Assembly (NCBI GenBank): GCA_020719775.1
Contig: DYPS01000009.1
Coordinates: 1,340 to 43,324 of the forward strand
Reading direction: 5' to 3'
Origin: Desulfosporosinus sp.
Lineage (GTDB): Bacteria; Campylobacterota; Campylobacteria; Campylobacterales; Arcobacteraceae
DNA length: 41,985 bases
Made by a program: the position numbers and the translations under genes. Below, in pieces: positions 10,641 to 21,969 of this stretch (within the stretch, counting starts at the first letter, position 1; the number at the start of each line of letters is the position of its first letter). The notes under the pieces were generated by a model, which saw only the letters and a list, made by a program, of their open reading frames with translations, was not told the origin of the DNA and did no database searches.

Positions 10641-11885
10641 ATGAAGGCGATTAATGGTTTCTTAAATCTTTTTCATAGAAAGCAGCGCTTCAGTCCATAA
10701 TACTAAACTTTAAGTTGGCTTAAAAAAGTCATGTTTTTTGGAGCCGGAGGATTCATGATTTCTCTGTCTATCTCAAAATTTATCCAGTCAAGTCTAATTT
10801 ATGCTTTCGAACCCACATAATAAAACAAACTGCTTATCAAACTTAATCCAGCCCTTGACAGAGTACTCATTTAAGTAAGCAGAGTGTATATCAACCCACC
10901 ATTCTGATGATATTCGGAATTTTTCAGCGAATGTATGCTAAATACAGATAGTAAGAGCCATATCTAAGAATAGAATAATAATAATTCGATGAGTAAACGT
11001 TGCATTGGGTGACTCTTCACGATAAAGCTACACATAATGTCAAATCAAATAAAAAAAATTAAATACCTGTTGTAGTAGTATTTGCTGGTAGCTAAGGATT
11101 GGATAATACAGCTAAACATCTCATGTTGGCAGCCTATACTTTAGGATATAGAACTGTAGCAATTGATCCCAAAGATTTTTATGATCAATAAAAAATTCAT
11201 AGGATTATGGTTCATATTCAGAAACAATATCCTTTGTCAAAAATAATGGGAATTGGAATATAGTATGGTGCCAATCTCTTAATCAACTATGCTGCCAATC
11301 ATCCAAAGCAACTAACAGCATTAATTTCGATTGGTAATCCTTTTGATTTATTTAAAAGTGAAGCCAATCTGCAAAATTCATGGTTTTGGAGAGAATTGTA
11401 CAATAGCATGCTGAAGGGGAAAATTTAAAAAGGAAAGAAGATCAATAAAAAATTAGATTAGAAAAACATTAGTTCGTTATTTGAACTTGACAAATTTGTC
11501 TATAACATAGATGATGACAAGTATCTCTAATGGAAAATAAAAAATTCCTGCATAAATTCAATTTCTAAGCTATAACAACCAACTCTATTTTTACAATCCA
11601 AGGAAGATCCCTTTACTCAGTACCAAATGATTTATACAGACCAATAGAGAATGATGACAGATTTTAGAATTAAAAATGTATATATGTTACTACTCAACGT
11701 GGAGGCCATAATTAATGGTTTTAAAATATATGGATGAATAGGGTATTTTATACTATATTTAGTGGCTGATAAGTCCAGTTAAATATTTTTTGAAACTTAA
11801 TTGTGAGGAAAGGGTCAAAAAAATTCAAGAGTCAGAGAAAAAGAGAGTTCAAGATGAGTTGACCACAAAACGTGCAACAGTATGA
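10641..11885 (+). CDS. ABHD1/2/3-type alpha/beta-hydrolase fold protein lacking the nucleophile serine
   Basis: Three 20-nt introns (10863-10882, 11620-11639, 11743-11762) give 394 aa ending at TGA 11883-11885. A hydrophobic anchor lies at about residues 31-50 (VMFFGAGGFMISLSISKFI), as in membrane-anchored ABHD1/3 proteins. Family landmarks follow: YQPTILMIFGIFQRM in the place of the N-terminal lid, PVVVVFAGSQGLDN for the oxyanion strand, IGNPFDLFKSE after the elbow, SKEDPF for the acid Asp and RGGHN for the catalytic His. The nucleophile elbow, normally GxSxG, reads GIQYGAN: the serine position (residue 201) is a TAG codon at 11261-11263, read Gln. Asp and His are kept. It is therefore probably a pseudoenzyme or uses another chemistry. 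Confidence 0.8.
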
Positions 11886-12014
11886 TAATTAAAATAAATG
11901 AGTTTAGTTTATTTGAATCCAAAAAATAAATTCATAATAATGTTGACGAAATCAGAATTTCTTTGCCTTCTTGCTGTGATCTAATACTTTTTGGTTTAGA
12001 TCAGTAGTTGTTGC

Positions 12015-12455
12015 TTATTTTTTTGCTTCACATCCCCCTTTCACTGAACTGCATTCAGCTCCCATCAAGTAAATAATAGCTCCAATAACTCCCAAAGAGT
12101 GCCACAAAGAAGTGTTGTTTAAGATATCAATGGTTGGTACAACTCTGAAGGTTTCGTGGTGCTGAATCCAAAGAAGGATTGATAGTCCCAAGAATGTTGG
12201 AATTTTAAAGCACCAACATTTAAAGAATAGGAAAAGAGCTGAACTGGCGAGAAGTCCTGTAAGTACAAGTCTCAAGTGCTCTTTGATGTGTGCTATGATT
12301 TCCGGAGTTAACATCTCACACTTGCAACTTGATAGAGCTTTATTGAGCTGACTATCAAAGCTATTGATTGAAGACTTATCCTGATAAAGAAGGAAGGCTT
12401 GGAAGCCGAGTGAGGCAATGATAAGAAGTTTACCCAAGAAGGTGATGAGACCCAT
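12015..12455 (-). CDS. Four-TM membrane protein, SURF4/DoxX-like, 146 aa
   Basis: An intronless 146-aa frame with no Gln reassignment needed, ATG 12453-12455 to the stop at 12015-12017. Hydrophobic helices lie at about residues 4-22, 61-80, 83-98 and 113-130. A soluble loop at 23-57 contains a CKC motif, and the end is short and Cys/Lys-containing (CSSVKGGCEAKK). The size and helix spacing resemble DoxX/SURF4-type small ER or redox membrane proteins. This is a fold-level guess, not an identification. Convergent with the ABHD gene, 129 bp apart. Confidence 0.75.
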   Translation of the reverse strand: MGLITFLGKLLIIASLGFQAFLLYQDKSSINSFDSQLNKALSSCKCEMLTPEIIAHIKEHLRLVLTGLLASSALFLFFKCWCFKIPTFLGLSILLWIQHHETFRVVPTIDILNNTSLWHSLGVIGAIIYLMGAECSSVKGGCEAKK

Positions 12456-12592
12456 TTTTATAAGTGAAGATATTTAAAATAATCAACAAATTTACTTTCC
12501 TCTGTTTAAAACTACTTAAAAAAGAAAAATGAATTTTTGTTCAAACTAATAAAAAAAAGATAAAATCAAGTTCAATGTACTTTTGAAAATGC

Positions 12593-14388
12593 TCATTATT
12601 ATTTTAAGTGAGACCGAAGGGATATCCTACTTTCTTATTGTTTTAAATCATTTGTAATAATAGTCTTTTTATTGTTTTTGTTTATCTTTAAGCCATGCCT
12701 TTATCCATTTTAGGCAATTAAACCAATAAATAGCTAGTTGAATGATTTTTAAATACATTCTCCTGCTGGTTAACCGTTTTTAAATTATCCAACATATTCG
12801 ATACTTTTTGAACGAAAATGACCATAACCATGAGGATATCCATTTTTAAACTATCCTTAATAAATTGATTATTTGTTCACTAACACTCCTTTACCTTCGG
12901 CTCTAGGCAAATATGCAAGACTGTTTTTTATTGATCCATAGTATAGTACACTATCTGGGTATATGATAAGTGTTTTCTATGAAAAAACATAGTATTAATT
13001 GATTTTTGTAGCGATAATGATGGGAGTTGTCGAGATTGATTTATCGCGGATATAGAAGAAGCACTATCCGATTGGTCGATCCCTTTGAATATTACCATAC
13101 AGGTAAAGATTGAACTTTAAAGTTTAGTACCATTGATAAGTGTTGTCTTTGGTACAATCAATCACATCAAACTTTTTTTCTTTATTAGCAGTTAAATACT
13201 GATTTTTTGAAAGAGCTGTTGATGCTGTTATTAGATTTCAATGAGTTTGTCTATCTTGATGAAGGTGGGAACGATAGGATTGAATTAACCTACTTCATCC
13301 TATTCTTTAATGTCCGAACACATGTTATTGCCCATAACGTGCTTTATAATAAACTTATAGTTTGGATTCCAACAGAGTCAAAATATATTTTATTTCGATC
13401 ATTTCTTTTCCACTGCATTAATTTTTTTAGGCACTATATACTCCTCCTCTTCTTCTTGTTTACTGTTATGCTTTTCTTATTCTTTTTTCTCTTCAAGACC
13501 GAGTCCTTTCATCAATTTGATGAGCTAATCTTCTTGATATTCGACAATACTTAAATCTCTTACAAAATTGAATGCTTAAGAGAACATAGTTTTCAATTCG
13601 TTCGTTTTGCACGTTTTTATTCTATCCACTCCTTCTTAAGTAAATCTTAATTACAATTAATACTTGATATTAAATCCTTTCTTTTCTTCTGAGTTCATAA
13701 TGGCAATGATATCTGCTGCAATATCTTCCCCTTTACTTATCAATAATTTTTTTATTTTGGCAAATTCCTACTCTTCATCGGTTTCATATACTATGCTACT
13801 GGCTATGTAGTAATTTTAGTGAATTTTAAAATGGTGAGTATGTTTAAATCTTAATACTCCTGTGTCTCTTTTTCTTCTTTCCATCATATCTTTAATTTTA
13901 TCGAGTACATGTTTTTCTTCCCTGATTTTTTAAGAAAGATCAATTCTAAACAAAGTATTTTTACTCATTACATTGAATTGATTACGAAACAATTGTTCTT
14001 TATAAAGACGAATCCATTCTTAGTGTTTACACTCATAACAATATTTTTATTCTCCATTGTTAGCAAAGAGTTAATAAATTTAGGAGACTTCACATTCTGA
14101 CTTTTTTTACAATTATCTCAATGTGTTCATTGCATTTTTGTATTGCTGGACTTCACATTTAGAGTTAATTTTATAATTTCTGTTATCTTTTAGCTGATTA
14201 AAAATGATTGGCTTGACCATGGAGGAGGTAACTAATGCTTTGAAGTTTTGCTGACTGGTACATTTTTTGAGATAAGCATACTTAAATTAAAGTTAGATTG
14301 AATCAGATTTGTATTATCTCTCATCTAGTATGCTTGCAAGATCTTAGATTATTGGATTGAACTCAAAGTAATAGGATTATCCTTTCAT
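12593..14388 (-). CDS. MORN-repeat protein, 577 aa
   Basis: Introns at 13413-13434 (22 nt), 13354-13373 and 13180-13199 (both 20 nt) yield 577 aa from ATG 14386-14388 to TGA 12593-12595. Skipping the first two would bring in-frame TGA codons. The first 330 residues are a helical, Lys/Glu-rich region with scattered Cys (CYECKHQEW) and an acidic run (EEEEEY). The last third carries MORN-type units, clearest in YQGQFKNGYPHGYGHF and YVGQFKNGQPAGEC. MORN repeats usually bind lipid or act as rigid spacers, and they are common in ciliary and cortical proteins. The exact role is unknown. Confidence 0.8.
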
Positions 14389-14506
14389 TTAAAATAAAAA
14401 TAAAAATAATAAATAATTATTATTTGTGAAGCTACAGACATTCATCAAAATCAAATTTTGAATTTGTGATTGATTATAGTCAGCCACAGAAATTTAATAT
14501 AAAAAT

Positions 14507-15380
14507 ATGAATGAAAGAGAGAGAAGACTAAAATATATTTAACTTTAACTTACATAAATGTATTAAGACTTATTCGGAGGAAAATATATACCAGGCTTGC
14601 AAAATTCAGAAAAAGCCTAATTTAACACCATCATTGAAGCATTTCGCTAAAGAATTTATCATATCAGACAAACTCAGGAGGAAAGATAGAAAAAATAAAA
14701 AAAGAAAGGATTTAAGCAATCAGCAGAACAAGTGAGACTCAATCAGGAAATTAGAGATTAAATTAAAAAGGCAGAGACTATTTTAGGAGAAGCTGTTCGA
14801 CGAATGAATACTGATTTAAAAGGAAAATAAAAAGGACTTACCAAAAAAATGTAGCAAAATCGTTAGCAAGCAATAAAAAATTGTTATGAACTTTTAAAGG
14901 ATGTGAAAGAGATAGATGAAGGAGGGGTTTATAAACCTCCGAAGCCCCAGCAAACTTTATAACAAATTAAAAGTAATAAGATTGTAAATTAGAGCTGGTG
15001 AATAGAAAATAAGATAACGATGAGATAAACTCTGAGTAATAAAATGCTCTGGATGCAATAAAAATAAAAGATCAAAATATTGATAAATTGCTTGATGAGG
15101 TCATCGATGTCGATGGAGAAATAAAACGAAATTTAATGAATACAAACTAAATGATTGGAATCACTGATTAAAAAATAAAAAATAATATGAGCAAAGCCAC
15201 CAAATTGGATACTCAAGTTAGAAAGGCCAATAGTGATTTAGTGTAAGTTCTTAAAAATGTAACTTTAATTTTACTAAGTACCGTAGACCAAATAAACTTT
15301 GCTTAGATATTACCTTTGTCCTTCTTCTTTTAGCTTTGATTGGAGTAATTATAAACATGATCAAGAACGGAGGTTTTTGA
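14507..15380 (+). CDS. Qc-type SNARE (SYP7/syntaxin-like), 277 aa
   Basis: Two 20-nt introns (14973-14992, 15259-15278) give 277 aa ending at TGA 15378-15380. The N-terminal 150 residues form a basic helical domain. A SNARE motif follows at about residues 175-245: ALDAIKIKDQNIDKLLDEV, then NTNQMIGITDQKI, with the zero-layer residue probably the Gln of NTNQ. After YRRPNKLC comes a C-terminal membrane anchor (FVLLLLALIGVIINMI) with a seven-residue lumenal tail. Layout and anchor context match plant SYP7-type Qc-SNAREs of the ER/endomembrane system. Convergent with the CFAP97-like gene, with only 25 bp between stop codons. Confidence 0.8.
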
Positions 15381-15405
15381 TAAAAATATAACTGTTATTA
15401 TTAAA

Positions 15406-15943
15406 TCATCTGGCACTAAACGGTCTTGCTGTTTCATTAAGTCTTTGTGTTGCATTACCCGTATATTTACATCTGCTGATGTTAGCTTTCCATTTTTCCA
15501 TTTATCTATGATTGATTTCAAATTTGCGAAAACTCATGGATGACGATGCATCTCTCAGTCTAACAACTAGTTTCTTAATTAAAGTTATATTACTTTATTT
15601 TCTTCATCGATTTGTTCTGTAATTTTTTTTAAATAGTCTCCATAAAGTGACTCCTTTTCAAAATGTCTTTGTGAGCCTGACCTTGGTCTGCTTTTAGTAT
15701 ACATCATTCTTCTAACTAAGTCTTTATTTTCTGTTTGTATTTAATGTTAATGTTCTGTTTTAGTTATCTTTTACATTGTGCTAATTGCTTAGTTTTTGGT
15801 TTGACTATCAAAAATTAATAGTGTGCTGGTGAAGTCACATTGACTTGCCCTTTTATTATTCTTAAGGCTGTTCTATGTTTCAGGTAAGATTCCTGCTTCA
15901 TTTTATGATCTAAAATTCTGTTAGAGGCAATGATGTTCCACAT
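15406..15943 (-). CDS. CFAP97/Hemingway-like small ciliary protein, 165 aa
   Basis: Two 20-nt introns (15755-15774, 15574-15593) give 165 aa from ATG 15941-15943 to TGA 15406-15408. The order of motifs follows CFAP97D-type proteins: an N-terminal RILDHKMKQESYLKHR segment, then VNVTSPAHYQF (the P/H motif), a HQIQTENKDLVRRMM segment (the family's Ile-x-x-Glu-Asn-x-x-Leu helix) and a second helix ITEQIDEENKKLVVRL. It ends in RPFSAR. Family members are axonemal proteins needed for normal cilia or sperm tails. The assignment rests on short motifs, so moderate confidence. Confidence 0.65.
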
Positions 15944-16785
15944 GTAATATTAATTTATTATAACGCCTATATAATTATCAACTCAATCGAGTTAGCTCAA
16001 ACAGTAATATAGAGATAGCAGACAGTTTAGATAATAAATTATATAGAACAGATGTTAGTTATTTTCAAATTCGATAGTTTGCTAAAGTATAACTAGATTT
16101 AGATATTAATTTAAGAAACCCCAAATTTTATGATCTAAAAATAAATAACAATATCGTTATCAACTATTATTGTATCTATAATGTCAGTTACATCTGTATA
16201 AATTTTACTGAATGTAAAATTTGAAGGTCGATATTATTTTTTCCTGCGAAAACTGTTTTTAATAAAAAAAAGAGTGAAATCGAAGAATTGCCAAAATTTT
16301 TGAAAATCTGTCATTTTATCTCAAAATATGTTGATCTCATTGAGAAATTATTTTTGAATTTATCATGATTCTATTTTTATAGTTTTGAATTTAAGACTGT
16401 ATTTTGAAGTAATTGACTCAATACTCATAAAGACTGTTTAACCTTTGAGTAAAAACAACTGAAAGATCCATTTTTTTGCAAGCATGATTAGTTTAGTAGT
16501 TCTGCCACTTAATTAAGTAATTTATGAATAAAATAGAAAAAGAGTGTGAAATGATTTTATATTGAGATACTTTATGTTTCAACTGAATCGGCTCTGTAAA
16601 AAAGAATGCTAGTGCTATAGTTTACGGCTAAATATTTAAATAATTTTGAGGAAAAAATGTTTAAGATGTTGTAAAATGTATTAACTAACATTATTAAATG
16701 ATATGCTTTTCAAATTAAACATAAAGTAGGAAGATAATAAATTCATCAAAATATCTGATAGTTATTGTTAAAAGAAATAAAAAAC
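15944..16785. other. AT-rich stretch with a possible decayed or unplaced exon (+)
   Basis: 842 bp without a supportable gene. On the plus strand, about 15998-16225 is open and protein-like (for example YFQIRQFAKVQLDLDINLRN) and about 16265-16366 is open in another frame (EIEELPKFLKICHFISKY). No ATG or 20-23-nt intron joins them. It may be a pseudogene or an unrecognised gene; the remainder is AT-rich. Confidence 0.35.
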
Positions 16786-17649
16786 TCAGAGATAGAAAGG
16801 GTTTTTTGTTGTATTAAAACTAGAAGCGAGCCAAGGTGATATATCAATATTTTTGTGCATATTTTTTGTTTTTTTAATTGGATCCAATAAATTTATTTTA
16901 GTTTTCAACTTATTTATTTCTTTCATCGCTTCTTTATCAATACTATTTTATGGTGATTCGCGAATGTGTTTCTATATTGTATTTGAAGCTATCTTAAATA
17001 GTTACGATTTTAGTTTATGATGTTGTTGCTTGTTGGAAAGATAGGGGAGATTGATAGAAATGCAAAGGGGTCTCACAGAAATCTATCTTTGAATTCTATT
17101 TATTAACTAAAAATTTGTTCTTTTCTTCTATGATTGGCTATTTATCACAATTAATTTCAAGTCATCTCTTTTTGATTGTTCAGATTTATAGGATTAAATA
17201 GTTGATATTTTGTCAAGAGGAGATGTTCTTTGTTTTTCTTTCAAACTAATGTTATCAATGCTTGGTTTTAAAACTGAAGCCTTCATATTTCTCTATTTAA
17301 CTGCTTTTGACAGATTTAACTATTTTTGAAGGCTTATCGATCTTTTGATTTTATTGTATTAGTCTTTCTCAATTGATTTCCATCGAGACAGTTGTAGATT
17401 CAAAGAGTTTTCATGATGATTAAGCTTCTTCCGAGCTAAAAATAATTATTTTTAAATCTTCAGTTCCTCTTACCTTCTTCCTTCAGTCTAAACTCTGCAA
17501 TTAAACATTTTTTTGGGTGAGAATATTTCTTTGCCATAAATGTTGGGCTGTGTTTTAAGTCTTTTCATGTAAATGCGATTGCAATCTCTACTGAGTTCAA
17601 TCCTCATGGACTAAATGACAAGTAATTCTTTATGGCTGGACTATTGCAT
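16786..17649 (-). CDS. Unknown basic, helical protein, 287 aa
   Basis: An intronless 288-codon frame from ATG 17647-17649 to TGA 16786-16788; an in-frame TGA lies just upstream of the ATG, which supports this start. It is strongly basic, rich in Lys, Arg, Gln, Ser and Asn, with helical stretches (RKKLNHHENSLNLQLSRWK, KEAMKEINKLKTKINLL) and no TM or known domain. The C-terminus has a short hydrophobic/aromatic motif (DISPWLASSF). It starts 75 bp downstream of the Sec24 stop on the same strand. Confidence 0.7.
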
Positions 17650-17723
17650 ATAATGTTAAGTCTAAAATCATAATAGTGATTTGCTTTCTTTTCTCTAAAT
17701 AAAATTAACGATAAATACTTTAA

Positions 17724-20228
17724 TCATTTAACAATCACAATTGCACTCTTTAAACTTTCAATAAAGTTATTGAATGTGCATTAGAAAAAGTCCTATCTTA
17801 GCAAGGTTGTCAGCAGCTAACTGTAGGGGCCTTTTTTGTGGAAGGTACGAATTAGTAATGGTTGATACATTCCTCCGTTTAGACTACTTCTTCGACGAAG
17901 TTAAGCTATTATATTTGCTACTCTGATGCTATGAGAAGTTTATAGTTCAGGTAATCCTCCCAATTCGATATCTTATAAGTTAGTGCAGTCAAATAGATCA
18001 TTCAATAGTTCATCTGACGCTTGACTTTGAACCAAAATATTTATTTGATCTCCAGAGTCGTATAGATAAATTCCATTATCATCAATTGATTGCTTTGTGA
18101 GTGCCAAATTGCGTGGAAGAACTGAAATTTTAGGTGCATCTTCAGATTAGTCTTAGTTTTATAAAAAATCTCCTGGAAGAATATCGCCTTCATATATGTC
18201 ATGAGTGAGAGGATATAGTTTAGAATAATAGCGAGTTGCAAAAAAATAAGGATTTGCTGAATTTATTTGAAGATATTAATTGATTCTATAGTCAGCACTC
18301 ACTTTGATGTAGTTAAGGAAAAGTCGACTATTTAGAATTGTGTGAATGTAAGACAATGCCCATGTAAGATTAGCAGGAAGGGAAAGATCATTAACTTTAC
18401 CCATTCGACCAGTAGGACATTTTGATCTGAACTATCCAATCATTGTGCCAAGCCAAGCAATAGCCTATTCTCTGATTTTAGCTGGTTAAAATTTAAGCAA
18501 TTTGGAAGTATGAGTTCTAACAAATATCTATATAATCGTAATCGTACATTGGCGAAGGTCAAATAATCGAGTGAATCATAAACAGGTTCCATCCTTGAAC
18601 TTACTTAAAATTTATAAGTAATAACTCTGATTCTTCGTTCTCCATGAGCGGTAGTATACATTATTGCAAATTGAATGAACGCTCCTAAATTATCCTACAA
18701 TCTGTTTTAATTTAAAATTACTTTTCTTATTGCTACAACTCAACTGTAAAGGAACTAGTTGAATCAACAACTGATAACCCTACATCTCTAGTTTCTCTGA
18801 GACCATCAGGAGCACCATAGCGTAGTACTGACAGTCCATTAGAAGCTCTACATGCAAAATCAGCGTCATAGTGGCAAACTTTGGTTATTGAATGAAAAAT
18901 GCTATAGTAAAGATGTTAACCGTGTCTAGATAATGATTAAAATACATATCGCTGTTGAAAGTAGAGTAAAGATGAAGTCCACCGCCTGTATTGGAGGAAA
19001 GAAAATGGGTAGTTGCTAATTAGTGACTTACTAAATTATCTTTGCTGAAGTAAAAATGTTAAATGCCTATTCTACTTTTTACAAATTATCTGGCTAAATC
19101 GTATATACCATTATGAAGTGGGCGTAAAGGTAATTTAGATTATTATTAGTTTCTCAGCCTTATAGAGCAAGATCCTGTGCGTGGGTCAAGGAAAGAAAAT
19201 AACAGAATTCTACCTGTTTATTGTTCAAATAGCTATTTTACACATTTCAAAGCATTAATGTAATTTGCACTATGGGTAAATTTGCTCTGTTTCCATGCAC
19301 TATCCGCATATTTTTGGAGAAAATCTAGCATTCCAGTTAATTGATCGCGGCTATTATTTGGATCAACTAAAAATTATTCATCGCTAAGAGGGCAACAAAA
19401 CATATTATCTTTGTTATTAGGAACCATAAAAATAATTGGTTACGAATTTTCATTGATGGGAGGTCTAATAAACCCGACCCCATTATCGCTGTAAAATACA
19501 ATACCAACTCTTACTTTATCTTCGAATTAATGACTTTGAAATACGCTTTTTAAACTATTGATAATACTTCCAAATATTCCCAATTCTATTATTGGCATAC
19601 TTAGTTCGATGACTGCGATCATTTTGATGATATCTGTACGCTTTTTGTAATAGAATTTATCAGCTACTTTGAAATCTAAAATGCATTGAGTTGCGATATC
19701 AGTGCTTTGCAAATTGGTTTTATCGAGGTTTTCGTCAATTGCAAATCTTAATCCACACATGTTGCAGGTTGCAGAGCGTCTAGTCCCATCAAATTGGAAA
19801 TAAGGATTTACATAAGCTTTACATCTTGTGCATCTAAGAGGGGAATTAAGATCAACAACATGAACTTGCTAGTTCGCGAAGGGAGTTATCCAGGCTCCAA
19901 TCGGCAAAATTGTTTTACGAGGTTGACTATGAAGAACTATATTGGTGGTTCTAATGAAGCAAGGATCAACTTCGGAATCTTTGATTATGTAGAGACTTTC
20001 AGGAGGAGGTAAGGAATGTTAATTTTTTCTAAAAGTGTTGCGATCGTATGACTTGTAAGTGTTTGTTGGTTCGAAGATGGGTCTATAATTTTGATTGATG
20101 CTGAAGTTATTTGATTGAGGAGAAGTTGCTCCTGAATTTTGAGAATGCTGAGTTTCTTGAGTTTGTTCAGCTTGCGTCTCAGTGGTATCAACTCTTCGTT
20201 TTTGCAGGTGATGCAATCTATGAGCCAT
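17724..20228 (-). CDS. SEC24: Sec24, COPII coat cargo-binding subunit, 814 aa
   Basis: Three 20-nt introns (18926-18945, 18702-18721, 18528-18547) give 814 aa from ATG 20226-20228 to TGA 17724-17726. A Gln/Asn/Ser-rich N-terminus of about 110 residues is followed by the zinc finger CTRCKAY...CNMCGL (about 148-169). The trunk follows, with LLFSFLDPRTGS and the SSNTGGGLHLY motif, then the CRASNGLSVLRYGA beta-sandwich region, GERRIRV, a helical domain and a C-terminal gelsolin-like domain (NGIYLYDSGDQINILV). This is the full Sec24 order at normal size. Sec24 pairs with Sec23 and selects cargo for ER-to-Golgi vesicles; p24 and SNARE genes nearby serve the same route. Residue numbers are approximate. 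Confidence 0.92.
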
Positions 20229-20299
20229 CAAATTTAAGTTTACAATTTCCACGTTAAATCACTGATTGAAGATATTGCTGAATCAAAAAAATCAAATTA

Positions 20300-20915
20300 T
20301 CAGTTTGTGTATTGTTTTAGGATTTCCTAGAGTTAGCGGATATGTGCATCTTTTCGTTATATTGAACGTTAAACGAGTGAAATTTTTTATTTCAAAAGAC
20401 TTAAAACTTCTTTCAGTTCATCTGCTTTGGAGGTTGCGTATAGTTTATTTCCCATTCCTTGAATTTATTTATTTTGTTCGTTCATAAATGGTTCATTTTG
20501 CATTTTATTTTCTTATTCCTTTGCCTTATTATCTTCCATCACCGATTTAAATTCAAAGAGAAGTGCTTCAACTGCTAGAGGAGTGCAAGAACTAAGTCTT
20601 TTGCAATCCTCAGCAGTGAGAGTTAGTCCAAGTCTGTTCAATACTTTATCTACATAGTGTTGTAATTACTATTGAGAGTGGTCCAATTAGATAGTTTTGA
20701 TTTGATTGCGTTCGTGGGAGGGTAGTTATGAAGTTCAACGAGTTTAGGGAAGTACTGATAAATGACTTCTGCCATCATAGTGCCATCTGAAAAATCTCGA
20801 CTGATATTCCTTGAGTTAGAAAGTTATACTTTTTGGGTTTGGACAACTCAAGAGAGTCAACCCAATCATAGAGTTCATCCAGTTCTCGTTCCTTGAGCAG
20901 TTTATCAGTAATCAT
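20300..20915 (-). CDS. SPEF1: SPEF1/CLAMP-like calponin-homology protein, 191 aa
   Basis: Two 20-nt introns (20810-20829, 20650-20669) give 191 aa from ATG 20913-20915 to TGA 20300-20302. The CH domain at residues 1-100 has the SPEF1 hallmarks: ELYDWVDSLELSKPKKNISR, DFSDGTMMAEVIYQYFPKLV, ELHNYPPTN, KLSNWTTLN and KVLNRLGL. A C-terminal coiled coil follows. SPEF1/CLAMP binds and bundles microtubules of the axonemal central apparatus and cell cortex. The short spliced form is typical of protist homologues. It lies 72 bp upstream of Sec24 on the same strand. Confidence 0.9.
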
Positions 20916-21188
20916 TCAAATTACGATTCGATCAATAACTAACTATAATCATAATTTTGGAGAAACTAAGATTGGTTATTAATAATAGTTTGATGTTGAT
21001 AATGAAAATGTAAGTAGTCATATGCAAATAAATTTATTCTGATAGTCTAGATTTTGATAATAATAATAATGGATTATTTGAATAGATTTATACTCATCAG
21101 CTTTGCTGTTGGGAAAACTATTAGTATCTCAATCAGAAATCATCAAAATACAATCAGCGGTCATCTTTACTACAATGATTACTAAGCA

Positions 21189-21905
21189 ATGAATGACAAC
21201 GAGGACACTTTCAATATCATTGTGTTTTGTATGGTTTGCGCATTCATGGCAGTTTCATGCTATTTTTGCTACCAATGTAGAAGGAATAGATATAATCAAA
21301 ACAATACAATCATTAGTCCCGCCTTGCAACAGCCCAATTACAATTTTGCCAACAATCAATACAACTCACCTCCACTGCCAGTCTATCAAAATAATTATTC
21401 GAACAATTATCCAAATAACTATCCATTCAACAACGCTCAACCTGTATTACCCTTTCATTAGGATAATGCAAATTATGCTTCCAATGGAGAAAATCCTTAT
21501 CTTGTAAGAACTCCTAAAAATTTATCATCAGATAAAAATAATTAAGTTTTTGAGATAAATGGAAGATAAAATCTGAAATAAAAATGTGTAATTTGTAATA
21601 ATTCTCTTGATAAAAACGGTTAAACATCGAGGATGATGGTTAATTGCAGTTATTCTCATATATTTCATACAAGTTGTCTCAGTTCATATAGAGCCAACAT
21701 TGTTAGAGCTTCAGGAAAATTTGCTAATGCTTCTTAATGTCCTAAATGTAAATAAAATTATTCAAATATTGTGAGATTATATTGCTAAAAATGCAGGAAG
21801 AACTATATGGAAATAAATATTGTATAAAACAGCGATGAGTCAGGATTCATTATGATGGATGTTATTAATGCCAAAAATGGGCAAAGATGTAATAGCTGCA
21901 CTTGA
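21189..21905 (+). CDS. Membrane-anchored RING-type protein, 238 aa
   Basis: An intronless 239-codon frame ending at TGA 21903-21905. A single hydrophobic segment at about residues 9-26 (IIVFCMVCAFMAVSCYFC) acts as signal anchor. A Tyr/Asn/Pro-rich low-complexity stretch (about 35-90, repeated NNY and NNYP units) follows. The C-terminal half has a RING-like cysteine/histidine pattern: CVIC, then C...HIFHTSC and CPKC, and a further CQKC. This suggests an E3 ubiquitin ligase at a membrane. The spacing before the last CPKC is longer than in a standard RING-H2, so the class is not fixed. Confidence 0.75.
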
Positions 21906-21969
21906 AGCATTGATTTTTATTTGATTCAGAATATTAAACAAAACTATAAATATAGTTATATAGTCTACA

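Noticed and set aside
13320-13440. TGA as tryptophan in the MORN gene
   Set aside because: Reading through would give two in-frame TGA, but introns of 22 and 20 nt remove both and restore a better protein.
13207-13554. A 115-codon plus-strand open frame that looks like a hydrophobic protein
   Set aside because: It is antisense to exons of the MORN-repeat gene, whose spliced frame explains the sequence; Lys/Glu-rich coding read backwards gives Phe/Leu-rich shadows.
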